From Mollicutes bacterium (lineage in GTDB: Bacteria; Bacillota_I; Bacilli_A; Izemoplasmatales; Izemoplasmataceae): a stretch of 17,274 bases of DNA. Made by a program: the position numbers and the translations under genes. Positions 1 to 6,959 of the stretch are shown here, one piece after another. The stretch's first letter is position 1. Every line of letters begins with the position of its first letter. The stretch covers positions 1 through 17,274 of the forward strand of contig PUKL01000078.1 of the NCBI GenBank assembly GCA_003552275.1, given 5' to 3'. Below the pieces are notes generated by a model that saw only the letters and a program-made list of their open reading frames with translations, ran no database searches and had not been told where the DNA came from.

Positions 1-1494
1 CGGATGCTCGTCCTCTTGGGAAGGGACGGAATCACATTGCGGGGTGTCACTTTCGACCTTCTGCTCGCGGTCTATTGTCTGAATCCGAGTTTCGCCTCCG
101 AGGATTTCCGGGTCGTCTCCGCCCGCTTCGGTGAAGACAGTGTCCCCTACCGGGAGGAAGTCTACGGCAAAGGTGCGAAAAGCGCCGTGCCCGATGAAGA
201 GAGATATGCTTCCTATGCCGTGAAGAAGGCTTCTTTGTTAGCCGAACTCGAACAAGAGGTCGGCGGAGAACTCGAGAAGAGAAAACAGATGTCGCTCTTT
301 CAAGATATCGAGATGCCCCTCGCCCCGATTCTCGCAAGGATGGAAGAACGGGGTGTGCGTGTCGATTTGAAAGCTTTGCAAGAGATCGAGGGAGAATTGG
401 ACGAAGAGCTCGACGCCGTCACCTCAGAGATCCATCAACTCGCCGGGACCTCTTTCAACATCGCCTCGCCCCGTCAACTTGCCGAGGTGTTGTTCGAGAG
501 ACTCGGCCTGCCCGTCCTCAGGAAGACCAAGACGGGACCGTCCACGAGCATCGACGTGTTGAAAAAACTCGAGGACAGACACCCCATCATCAAAAAGATC
601 ATGCGCCACCGCACTTTGAACAAGTTGAAAACGGCCTATGTGAAGAGTCTCTTCGAAGCCGCGAAGGATGGCCGGATCCACACGATATACAAGCAGGCCC
701 TCACCCAGACGGGAAGACTCTCCTCCATCGAGCCGAATCTCCAGACGATCCCCATCCGCACCGAGACGGGTAGAAAACTCCGACGCGTCTTCACCGCGGA
801 TGAAGGATGTGTCCTCCTCACGGCGGATTATTCGCAGATCGAACTGCGTCTTCTCGCCCACATGGCCGAGGAGAAGGAACTCATCCGCGCTTTCGAAAAG
901 GGCGAGGACATCCACACCCACACCGGAAGAGAAATACTTGGGAAGAAGGACCTTTCCGCGGACGAAAGGCGTCTTGCCAAGGCGGTCAATTTCGGCATCA
1001 TCTACGGTCAGAGCCCCTATGGCCTCTCCGAAGAGCTCTCCATCTCGGTCGCCGCCGCCCGCCGCTTCATCGAACGCTATTATGAACGCTTCCCGGGCAT
1101 CAAGGCCTTCATGGACCAAGTGGTCGAACAAGCCGAAACCGAAGGGTTCGTCGAGACGCTGTACGGACGCAGGCGCTACATCCCCGAAATGCGCAGCAAA
1201 ATCCACGCCCAACGGGAGTTGGGCAAACGCACCGCCATGAACGCACCATTGCAGGGAAGCGCCGCCGACATCATCAAGATCGCCATGATCCGGGTCGACA
1301 AGGCTTTGGCCGACAAGAATCTCCAAAGCCGCCTCGTCCTGCAAATCCACGATGAACTCGTCTTGAACGTCAAAAAGGAAGAAGAGGACACGGTCAAGGA
1401 GCTCGTCAAGGAGAAGATGGAAGGCGCCGCCGACCTTCTTGTGCCTTTGACGACGGATGTCGCATGCGGAGGGAACCTCGATGAAGCCAAATGA
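1..1494 (+). CDS. polA: DNA polymerase I, 3' part (5' end outside window)
   Basis: This is the C-terminal ~497 residues of family A DNA polymerase I, which fills gaps and matures Okazaki fragments. The reading frame is open to the left edge, so the 5' nuclease domain and the start codon lie outside the window; the ATG at position 4 is not a real start. Polymerase motif A (TADYSQIELR, catalytic Asp codon at 826), motif B (RRLAKAVNFGIIYG) and motif C (QIHDELV, Asp codon at 1351) are all intact. The preceding segment is the 3'-5' exonuclease fold, but its Exo III region reads YASYAVKKASL, without the Tyr-x3-Asp signature. Proofreading is therefore probably lost, as is known for Bacillus Pol I. 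It overlaps the next gene by 14 nt and heads the operon visible here. Confidence 0.97.
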   Translation, partial: RMLVLLGRDGITLRGVTFDLLLAVYCLNPSFASEDFRVVSARFGEDSVPYREEVYGKGAKSAVPDEERYASYAVKKASLLAELEQEVGGELEKRKQMSLFQDIEMPLAPILARMEERGVRVDLKALQEIEGELDEELDAVTSEIHQLAGTSFNIASPRQLAEVLFERLGLPVLRKTKTGPSTSIDVLKKLEDRHPIIKKIMRHRTLNKLKTAYVKSLFEAAKDGRIHTIYKQALTQTGRLSSIEPNLQTIPIRTETGRKLRRVFTADEGCVLLTADYSQIELRLLAHMAEEKELIRAFEKGEDIHTHTGREILGKKDLSADERRLAKAVNFGIIYGQSPYGLSEELSISVAAARRFIERYYERFPGIKAFMDQVVEQAETEGFVETLYGRRRYIPEMRSKIHAQRELGKRTAMNAPLQGSAADIIKIAMIRVDKALADKNLQSRLVLQIHDELVLNVKKEEEDTVKELVKEKMEGAADLLVPLTTDVACGGNLDEAK

Positions 1495-2368
1495 ATCGAC
1501 ACGTGAAAGGGTCATGGCCAAAAGCTTCTTCGTGAACGCTTCGCTCATCGCCATCAAAGGTGTGGGCGGTTTGGTCTTCTCTTCGACGGCGCTCATCGCC
1601 GACGCTTTTCACTCGTTTTCCGATCTCATGAGCGACATCTTGGTCATCTTCGGCATCCGGCAGACGAAGAAACCGCCCGACAGCGAACATCCGATGGGAC
1701 ATGGGAAAATCGAGTATGTGCTCTCGATCTTTCTCGGTTTCGGCGTGCTTTTCATCGCTTATCAGATCGGCCGCCAAGCCGTGGCCGTATTCGGCGACAC
1801 GCCCACCGCCCCGAGTGTGTTCGCCCTTGTCGTCGTGGGCTTCGTCATCGTCTCGAAGCTGCTTCTCTCGCGCTATTTACTTGCCCGTGCCGATGTGTTA
1901 CACTCACAAGTACTGAGAGCTTCCGGCAAGGAATCCTTCGTCGATGTCCTCGGTTCCGTCGTGGTCCTCATCGGGGTCCTCTTCGGCTACATCGGCGGTC
2001 GGACGGGCATCACATGGCTCGTCTATGCGGATAGTGTCGCCGCCTTGTTCTTGGTTCTTTTCATCGTTCGAGTCGCTCTCGTCATCCTCGCCGACTCGGT
2101 CTCTTCCATCATCGGCAAGACCGCTCCCGCGAGCGTCATCGAAGAGACCAAAACCCTCATCGAACAAGTTGAAGGCGTCCGCGGTGTCGACAAGCTCACC
2201 ATGCTCGTCTACGGCCATTATTATCAGGTGATGGTCGACATCCGGGTCGACGGCAGCCAGAGCGTCGCCGAAGGGCACGACATCGCCCACGAGGTCCGAA
2301 AGCGCTTGCGAGAGGAACAACACATAGAACATGTCACAGTCCATGTCAATCCGGAGGTGGAATCATGA
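1481..2368 (+). CDS. Cation diffusion facilitator (CDF) metal exporter
   Basis: A 295-residue CDF-family transporter of the inner membrane, expected to export a divalent metal in exchange for protons. The N-terminal half is hydrophobic. TM2 carries H44xxxD48 within ADAFHSFSD, and the following loop has the family signature EHPMGHGKIEY (H70, H74). TM5 carries E151xxxD155 where many zinc exporters have HxxxD. The soluble C-terminal dimerisation domain ends with HVTVHVNPE. I chose the ATG at 1481 because GGAGGG (1468-1473) lies 7 nt upstream; an in-frame ATG at 1457 lies deeper inside polA without a clear ribosome site. The first 14 nt overlap polA and the last 4 nt overlap the next gene, so translation is probably coupled. 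The metal is uncertain: the acidic TM5 residue leaves manganese or iron as well as zinc possible. Confidence 0.93.
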   Translation: MKPNESTRERVMAKSFFVNASLIAIKGVGGLVFSSTALIADAFHSFSDLMSDILVIFGIRQTKKPPDSEHPMGHGKIEYVLSIFLGFGVLFIAYQIGRQAVAVFGDTPTAPSVFALVVVGFVIVSKLLLSRYLLARADVLHSQVLRASGKESFVDVLGSVVVLIGVLFGYIGGRTGITWLVYADSVAALFLVLFIVRVALVILADSVSSIIGKTAPASVIEETKTLIEQVEGVRGVDKLTMLVYGHYYQVMVDIRVDGSQSVAEGHDIAHEVRKRLREEQHIEHVTVHVNPEVES

Positions 2369-2865
2369 GTGAGAGTCTTTGTATGAAACGCATGAGCATC
2401 CGTAAGTTCCAAAAGAGGGAGGTCGCCGACAGCGTCGTCGAGAAACTCCTGCGAAGCGCCATGCAGGCGCCCTCGGCCCGCAACCAGCAACCTTGGCGTT
2501 TCATCGTGATCAAAAACCGCGAGCTCCTCACCGAGCTCGGCGGCATCTCGCAAGGGGCCTGGCCCCTCAAAGAAGCGGCGGTCGCCATCCTCACCCTGAT
2601 CGATGTTCCGGAGGGCGGTCGCAAGGTGATGTGTCCGCAAGACCTCTCCGCGGCCACACAGAACATTCTCCTTGAAGCCGTTCATCAAGGGCTAGGCGGC
2701 GTATGGATCGGTGTCTACCCCTTGGAAGAGCGGATGGAGAAGGTGGAAAGGATCGTCCAACCTGAAACTGGAACCCCCTTCTCGCTCATCGCCCTCGGGT
2801 ATCCGAACGAGGAGAAAGAGCTCGTCCCCCGCTTTGCCCCGGCGAAAGTGCAGGTCATCGACTAG
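2365..2865 (+). CDS. Nitroreductase family flavoprotein
   Basis: A 166-residue protein of the FMN-dependent nitroreductase fold, which uses NAD(P)H to reduce nitro compounds, quinones or related substrates. The N-terminal MSIRKFQ and the APSARNQQPWRF segment (about residues 35-46) are the usual FMN phosphate- and ring-binding stretches. The C-terminal segment GGVWIGVYPLEERM, followed by PFSLIALGYP, is also typical. The length is at the short end of the family. The start ATG at 2365 overlaps the upstream stop (ATGA) and is preceded by a strong ribosome site, GGAGGTGG, at 2353-2360. The stop codon abuts the GTG start of mutM with no gap. The physiological substrate cannot be read from the sequence, and no partner gene suggests one. 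Confidence 0.9.
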   Translation: MSESLCMKRMSIRKFQKREVADSVVEKLLRSAMQAPSARNQQPWRFIVIKNRELLTELGGISQGAWPLKEAAVAILTLIDVPEGGRKVMCPQDLSAATQNILLEAVHQGLGGVWIGVYPLEERMEKVERIVQPETGTPFSLIALGYPNEEKELVPRFAPAKVQVID

Positions 2866-3693
2866 GTGCCCGAACTGCCCGAAGTGGAGACGGTCCGACG
2901 CTCTTTGACACGACTCGTCTCCGACAAGACCATCGCCCGTGTGGAAGTGCACTGGCCCCGCATGGTCGAAGATCCCGACCGGTTCCCGCACGAACTCGCC
3001 GGGAAAACGATCATGTCCGTGGCGCGCAAAGGGAAGTATCTGCTTTTCGACTTGGACGACCTGGTCCTCATCAGTCATCTCCGCATGGAAGGCAAGTATT
3101 TCTTGAAGGATGCGGACACGCCTTTGGACAAACACGAACACGTCAAGTTCGTCTTCACGGACGGCTCGGCCCTCGTGTATCACGACGTCCGCAAGTTCGG
3201 CACGTTCTGTATAAGGGACAAAGACGGGCTTCATGCGGAACCCCCGCTCAACAAGCTCGGCAAAGAGCCTTTGGACCCCACTTTCACTGCGGCGTATCTT
3301 GCCGGCGTCCTCAAGGGGAAACGCCCCTTGAAGACGGCGCTTTTGGACCAAGAGACCATCGCCGGCATCGGCAACATCTATGCCGACGAAATCCTCCATT
3401 GCGCAAGACTTCACCCGGAAATCGCCGCCGGGGATTTATGGGGCGATGAGCCGGAAAGGCTCGCCCGCTGTGCACGAAGCATCCTCCAAGAAGCTGTCGC
3501 CCTCGGTGGCACGAGCATCAGGTCCTACAAGGACACCCTCGGTGTGACGGGCCGCTTCCAACAGAAACTCAACGTGCACACCAAAGATAAAGAAGCATGT
3601 CCCGCATGCGATACAAGGATCCTGAAGAAGAAAGTCGGCGGACGCGGCACCTATTTCTGCCCCGTCTGCCAAAAGGAACGAAAGAAGGGATAG
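2866..3693 (+). CDS. mutM: Formamidopyrimidine-DNA glycosylase (MutM/Fpg)
   Basis: A 275-residue bifunctional DNA glycosylase/AP lyase that removes 8-oxoguanine and formamidopyrimidines in base excision repair. After initiator removal the protein begins PELPEVETV, so the GTG at 2866 must be the start: P2 is the catalytic nucleophile and E3 the acid. Other expected residues are present: K57 in RKGKYLLF, M74 in HLRMEG and R109/F111 in HDVRKFG as helix-filling residues, and N170 in GIGNIYADE. The C-terminal zinc finger has C245xxC248 and C265xxC268 with R260 between them. The length is normal and no catalytic residue is missing. It starts immediately after the nitroreductase stop and ends 1 nt before coaE, the usual Bacillota polA-mutM-coaE order. 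Confidence 0.97.
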   Translation: MPELPEVETVRRSLTRLVSDKTIARVEVHWPRMVEDPDRFPHELAGKTIMSVARKGKYLLFDLDDLVLISHLRMEGKYFLKDADTPLDKHEHVKFVFTDGSALVYHDVRKFGTFCIRDKDGLHAEPPLNKLGKEPLDPTFTAAYLAGVLKGKRPLKTALLDQETIAGIGNIYADEILHCARLHPEIAAGDLWGDEPERLARCARSILQEAVALGGTSIRSYKDTLGVTGRFQQKLNVHTKDKEACPACDTRILKKKVGGRGTYFCPVCQKERKKG

Positions 3694-3694
3694 C

Positions 3695-4303
3695 GTGGCC
3701 AGACTCATCGGTTTGACGGGCGGCATCGCCACGGGGAAATCCACCGTGAGCGAAATGTTCCGTTCGGAAGGCATCCCGGTCATCGATGCCGACGAGATTG
3801 CCAAAGAGGAGATCAAGAAGGGCAAGGACGCCCACAAAGAGATCCATGCCCTCTTCGGTGACGAGATCCTGGCGCCGGACGGCGAGATCAACCGCAACAA
3901 ACTCGCGCGGAAGATCTTTTTCGACATCGCCGCCCGCAAGAAGATCAATGCCATCGTCCATCCCCGTGTGAAACGGATCGTGATGAACGAGGTGAAACAC
4001 CTCGAGGATTACGACACGCCGCTCATCGTGTTGGATGTCCCCTTGCTTTTCGAGACCGACTTCCACAAGCTTGTCGACATCAGCGTGCTCGTCTATGCTC
4101 GCCGCAAAGACCAGATCGAGCGCCTTGTGGCCCGCGAGAACATCAGCGAGGATTACGCCAGGAAGAAGATCCGCGCCCAGATGCCGCTCTCGAAAAAACG
4201 TGAACTCGCCGATCATGTCATCGACAACTCCAAAAACATCATCGAGACCAGAAAATCCTTCCAACGGGTCCTGAAGAAGATCCGCAGGTCTCCAGACGCA
4301 TGA
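3695..4303 (+). CDS. coaE: Dephospho-CoA kinase
   Basis: A 202-residue kinase that phosphorylates the 3'-hydroxyl of dephospho-CoA, the last step of coenzyme A synthesis. The P-loop GLTGGIATGKST occupies residues 6-17, followed by DADEIA (31-36), the substrate-site strand DVPLLFE (114-120) and the lid segment RKKIRAQMP. The length is normal for the family. The GTG at 3695 is 1 nt after the mutM stop and has a GAAGGG ribosome site at 3684-3689 inside the mutM end. The neighbour order mutM-coaE-dnaB-dnaI is conserved in Bacilli. The nrdR gene that often sits between coaE and dnaB is not here, as only 16 nt separate them. Confidence 0.96.
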   Translation: MARLIGLTGGIATGKSTVSEMFRSEGIPVIDADEIAKEEIKKGKDAHKEIHALFGDEILAPDGEINRNKLARKIFFDIAARKKINAIVHPRVKRIVMNEVKHLEDYDTPLIVLDVPLLFETDFHKLVDISVLVYARRKDQIERLVARENISEDYARKKIRAQMPLSKKRELADHVIDNSKNIIETRKSFQRVLKKIRRSPDA

Positions 4304-4319
4304 GAAGGGACGTGAAAGC

Positions 4320-5495
4320 ATGAAAAGCGTCGCCGGGGAAGAAAGATTCCGCATCGTCTCCCGCGCGGTCCTCTCTTCCGCGCATGTTCACACGTTGAAC
4401 CTCCTCTATCTTCCCGTGGTCGGCCGGGACGCTTTTTCACTCTATATGACGCTCCATTCGCTCATCGACCGTTCCCGCCTGCAATCTCCGACCTATCCCC
4501 ATTCCTTCCTCTATGACCTTCTCGGTATGAACCCCGGGGCCTTCTTCCACGCCAGGCAGACACTCGAGGCCAGCGCGCTCATCGAGACCTACAAAGGCGA
4601 CGACGATTATCTGATCGAACTCTATCCGCCGCTTTCGGCGGACGGTTTCATCAAGGACGCACCCTTTGGCGCCTACCTCAGACAAAGAATCGGCGAGGAG
4701 CGTTTCAACGACCTCATCGCCCATTTCCGCATCGTCCGGCCGAAAAAGGGGGATTACCGGAACTGCTCGGTCAGTTTCGACGAAGTCTTCCCGCCGGTCG
4801 CCGCGCCCGTGAAGAGCCGCGCGAGTTTCATGTCGGCCGAAGCGAAAAAGACCGAGATCCTCCATGCGACCGATATCGACCTGGTCCTCGACAGCCTCCC
4901 CCCCTCGCAACTCGCCGAGAAGACGAAAACCAGACGCTGCAAAGAAAAACTGAAAGAGATCGCCTATATCTATGGATTGAACGAGGAGACGCTCCGGAAC
5001 CTCCTGCGCCGGAGTCTCGACAAGGACGGCGCCATCGACTTCGCCACGCTCTCGCGCTTGGCCCAGAAGAGCTATGCGGCGGAAAAACGGGTGCACATCC
5101 GGAAGAAGACCGACACCTACAATCTCGACTACTTCAAATCGGTCCACCCGAAGACGTTGCTTGAAGAAGCGACGGGCATGCGTGCACCGGCGGCCGATGC
5201 CCGCGTGATCGAACGGCTCGTGACGGAGACCGACATGCCTTTGGAGGTCATCAATGTCCTCATCGCCTATGTGCTGAAAGAGCTCGACCAGCGGTTTCCG
5301 ACCTACAACTACTTCGAGAAGATCGTCGGCGAATGGAAGCGGGCCGACATCGCTTCCGCCGAAGACGCTATCGGCCATATCGAGAAGAAGGTCCGCGACC
5401 GGAAGGCGAAAACCCGCTCATCCAAGAAGGGTGGGCGTGTCCGTGACGCCGGTGTGGACTGGCTCGACGACTATCTCGATGACAAGGAGGGGTGA
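4320..5495 (+). CDS. dnaB: Replication initiation/restart protein DnaB (Gram-positive helicase co-loader)
   Basis: A 391-residue member of the DnaD/DnaB family. This is the Bacillus-type DnaB, which helps load the replicative helicase at oriC and restart sites; it is not the helicase itself. The N-terminal part (about residues 1-130) resembles the winged-helix DDBH1 region. Residues of about 275-345 form the DDBH2 domain, with the diagnostic YxxxIxxxW motif seen as Y331-I335-W339 in YFEKIVGEW. The tail after about 355 is basic and low in complexity (RKAKTRSSKKGG), as in family members that bind DNA. The length is somewhat below that of B. subtilis DnaB. The ATG at 4320 has GAAGGGA upstream (4304-4310). 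It is followed after 2 nt by dnaI, its functional partner. Confidence 0.93.
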   Translation: MKSVAGEERFRIVSRAVLSSAHVHTLNLLYLPVVGRDAFSLYMTLHSLIDRSRLQSPTYPHSFLYDLLGMNPGAFFHARQTLEASALIETYKGDDDYLIELYPPLSADGFIKDAPFGAYLRQRIGEERFNDLIAHFRIVRPKKGDYRNCSVSFDEVFPPVAAPVKSRASFMSAEAKKTEILHATDIDLVLDSLPPSQLAEKTKTRRCKEKLKEIAYIYGLNEETLRNLLRRSLDKDGAIDFATLSRLAQKSYAAEKRVHIRKKTDTYNLDYFKSVHPKTLLEEATGMRAPAADARVIERLVTETDMPLEVINVLIAYVLKELDQRFPTYNYFEKIVGEWKRADIASAEDAIGHIEKKVRDRKAKTRSSKKGGRVRDAGVDWLDDYLDDKEG

Positions 5496-5497
5496 CC

Positions 5498-6397
5498 ATG
5501 CGCCCTTATGACTTCAAAAAGAATCCCGGTATCGTCGAGAAGACGATCGAGGAACTCGCCGAAGAACCGAGACTGAATGAATTCTTCTTGGAACACGACG
5601 TCGAAGCGGAAACCATCGAGGACGCTTTGAACGAGTTGCTCACCTACCGGGATGAATATGTCCACTGTGAAGGCTGCCGGGGCCTTTCCCATTGCAAGCA
5701 GGAAACGACCGGCATGCAGCCCGTGCTCTTCCATCACAAGGGACGGATCATCTTGGAATACCATCCTTGCACATATATGCGCGCCGCGAGTGAAGAAAGG
5801 GCCGCCTTCTCCCGGGTGGACGCCCTCTACATGCCGGCCATGGTGCGGCGGGCGACGTTGGAGGATTTCTTCCAAAAGAGCACCGAACGCCGCAACCTCT
5901 ATTCGCGGATCCTCGCCCTCACGAACCAACACCACAAAGGGGAGAAGATCCGGGGTCTCTATCTTCACGGCCGTTACCACGTCGGCAAGACCTACGCCCT
6001 CGCCGCCTGCGGGAACCGTTTCGGCGAACTCGGCCACGAGGTCGTGTTGGCCTATTATCCCGACCTTGTCAGAGAATTGAAGAGCTCCATCAAGACGGGG
6101 GAACTCGAAACACGGATCGAACGGCTCAAAACGGTCGAAATCCTCATGTTGGACGATATCGGCGGGGAAGCGTTCTCCGCCTGGATCCGCGACGAGATTC
6201 TCGGTCCCATCCTCCAGCACCGTCTCCTCGACGACAAACCGACGTTCTTCACCTCCAACGTCCCTCCGCAGGGGCTGAAAGAATACCTCACCATGCAGGA
6301 CAAGGACACCGAGATCATCAAGGCGCACCGGATCATCGAGCGCATCACGAATCTCGCGAGTGTCTTCAAGCTCACGGACCCCATCGACAAAGATTGA
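5498..6397 (+). CDS. dnaI: Primosomal helicase loader DnaI (AAA+ ATPase)
   Basis: A 299-residue AAA+ ATPase that loads the replicative DnaC-type helicase onto single-stranded DNA. The N-terminal helicase-binding region contains a cysteine cluster, C57xxC60, C66 and C91 (YHPC), consistent with the known zinc-binding domain. The ATPase core has Walker A GRYHVGKT (158-165), Walker B ILMLDD (215-220), sensor 1 TFFTSN (N254), and a late arginine pair (R278, R282) suited to an arginine finger. I chose the ATG at 5498 because AAGGAGGGG (5484-5492) is ideally spaced. A GTG at 5492 in the same frame is less likely because it overlaps that ribosome site. The stop codon lies within the -35 element of the next promoter. 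Confidence 0.95.
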   Translation: MRPYDFKKNPGIVEKTIEELAEEPRLNEFFLEHDVEAETIEDALNELLTYRDEYVHCEGCRGLSHCKQETTGMQPVLFHHKGRIILEYHPCTYMRAASEERAAFSRVDALYMPAMVRRATLEDFFQKSTERRNLYSRILALTNQHHKGEKIRGLYLHGRYHVGKTYALAACGNRFGELGHEVVLAYYPDLVRELKSSIKTGELETRIERLKTVEILMLDDIGGEAFSAWIRDEILGPILQHRLLDDKPTFFTSNVPPQGLKEYLTMQDKDTEIIKAHRIIERITNLASVFKLTDPIDKD

Positions 6398-6422
6398 CAA
6401 TCCGCCCCGTTTCGTCTATAAT
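6394..6422 (+). promoter_or_regulatory. Consensus sigma-A promoter of the T-box/thrS unit
   Basis: A TTGACA at 6394-6399 and a TATAAT at 6417-6422 are separated by exactly 17 nt, a perfect match to the housekeeping promoter consensus. The TGA of the -35 box is the dnaI stop codon. Transcription should start near 6429. No terminator separates dnaI from this site, so upstream read-through would also enter the T-box leader. Confidence 0.9.
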
Positions 6423-6428
6423 CCCAAT

Positions 6429-6624
6429 AAAGACCGTGAAGAGGCCATGGCCCTCCCGACCGAAAGCGAGGCGGGACGGTGAAAGCCGCCACAAGGAAGG
6501 CGCCACTCCCTCGGAGTCGGACCCGAAAGGGATCCCCGTTTCCCGCGTTAAGGGCTCGAGTGCATGCGAACTAAGGTGGTACCGCGGTGAAAAATCGTCC
6601 TTAATCCCAAGGGGCGTTTTTTTA
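6429..6624 (+). promoter_or_regulatory. T-box leader (tRNA-sensing riboswitch) of the mazG-like/thrS operon
   Basis: The hallmark T-box AAGGTGGTACCGCG is at 6573-6586. Its bulge UGGU (6577-6580) would pair with an uncharged tRNA ending in ACCA. Upstream, the leader has a recognisable stem I. CCG(TGA)AGAGG at the 5' base faces CCCTC(GGA)GTCGG at 6508-6518, with a K-turn-like GA element. AGCGAG plus a GGCGG/CCGCC-closed loop containing GGTGAAAG (about 6465-6490) forms the apical region. CCGCG (6543-6547) can pair with CGCGG (6583-6587) as the antiterminator. The specifier triplet lies around 6502-6507, read as either GCC (Ala) followed by A, or ACT (Thr). Known T-boxes respond to the cognate tRNA of the downstream gene, which favours threonine here; the sequence alone does not settle it. 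Confidence 0.93.
6596..6623 (+). terminator. T-box regulated terminator hairpin
   Basis: CGTCCTT (6596-6602) pairs with AAGGGGCG (6609-6616), allowing G-U pairs, and is followed by seven T residues (6617-6623). This is the termination arm that competes with the antiterminator when the tRNA is aminoacylated. Confidence 0.82.
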
Positions 6625-6644
6625 TAAAGGAGGCTACATCCATC

Positions 6645-6959
6645 GTGTTGAAAAAGGATCTCACCGTCAAAGGACTCCAAGAACATATAAAAAGGATCGA
6701 CTTCCATCCCGACAAGAAACACGAAGTCGTCCTGAAACTCTTCGAGGAGGTCGGCGAACTGAGCGTCGAGATGCGCAAAGAACACCAAAGGGGCCTCACC
6801 GAAGAACGTAAGAAGGCCATCAAGTACGAACTCTACGACGTTCTCCACTACGTCACCCACATCGCCAACATCTACGGCATCGATCTCGAAGATGCGATCA
6901 TCGAAAAGGACAGGATCAACGAAGAACGCTATGAAGAAGACAGGAGGAAGAAACCATGA
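6645..6959 (+). CDS. MazG-like nucleotide pyrophosphohydrolase domain protein
   Basis: A small all-alpha protein of 104 residues. The sequence has the MazG/all-alpha NTP pyrophosphohydrolase pattern: E34-E35-x2-E38 in FEEVGELS and E62-x2-D65 in YELYDVLHYV, followed by ANIYGIDLEDAI. Such acidic clusters bind magnesium and hydrolyse NTPs to NMP and pyrophosphate. The single short domain suggests a dimer or tetramer. I chose the GTG at 6645, with AAAGGAGG at 6626-6633 eleven nt upstream; the TTG at 6648 is an alternative. Its stop overlaps the thrS start (ATGA), and it sits between the T-box and thrS, so it is made under the same control. Its substrate is unknown; clearance of aberrant nucleotides is a family-level guess only. 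Confidence 0.83.
   Translation: MLKKDLTVKGLQEHIKRIDFHPDKKHEVVLKLFEEVGELSVEMRKEHQRGLTEERKKAIKYELYDVLHYVTHIANIYGIDLEDAIIEKDRINEERYEEDRRKKP

Noticed and set aside
1457..1480. An upstream ATG that would extend the metal exporter by 8 residues
   Set aside because: The ribosome site GGAGGG at 1468-1473 is correctly spaced for the ATG at 1481 and would lie inside the longer form.
6394..6627. A 77-codon frame within the T-box leader (6394-6627)
   Set aside because: It overlaps the promoter, structured leader and terminator, and has no ribosome site. The T-box explains this region.
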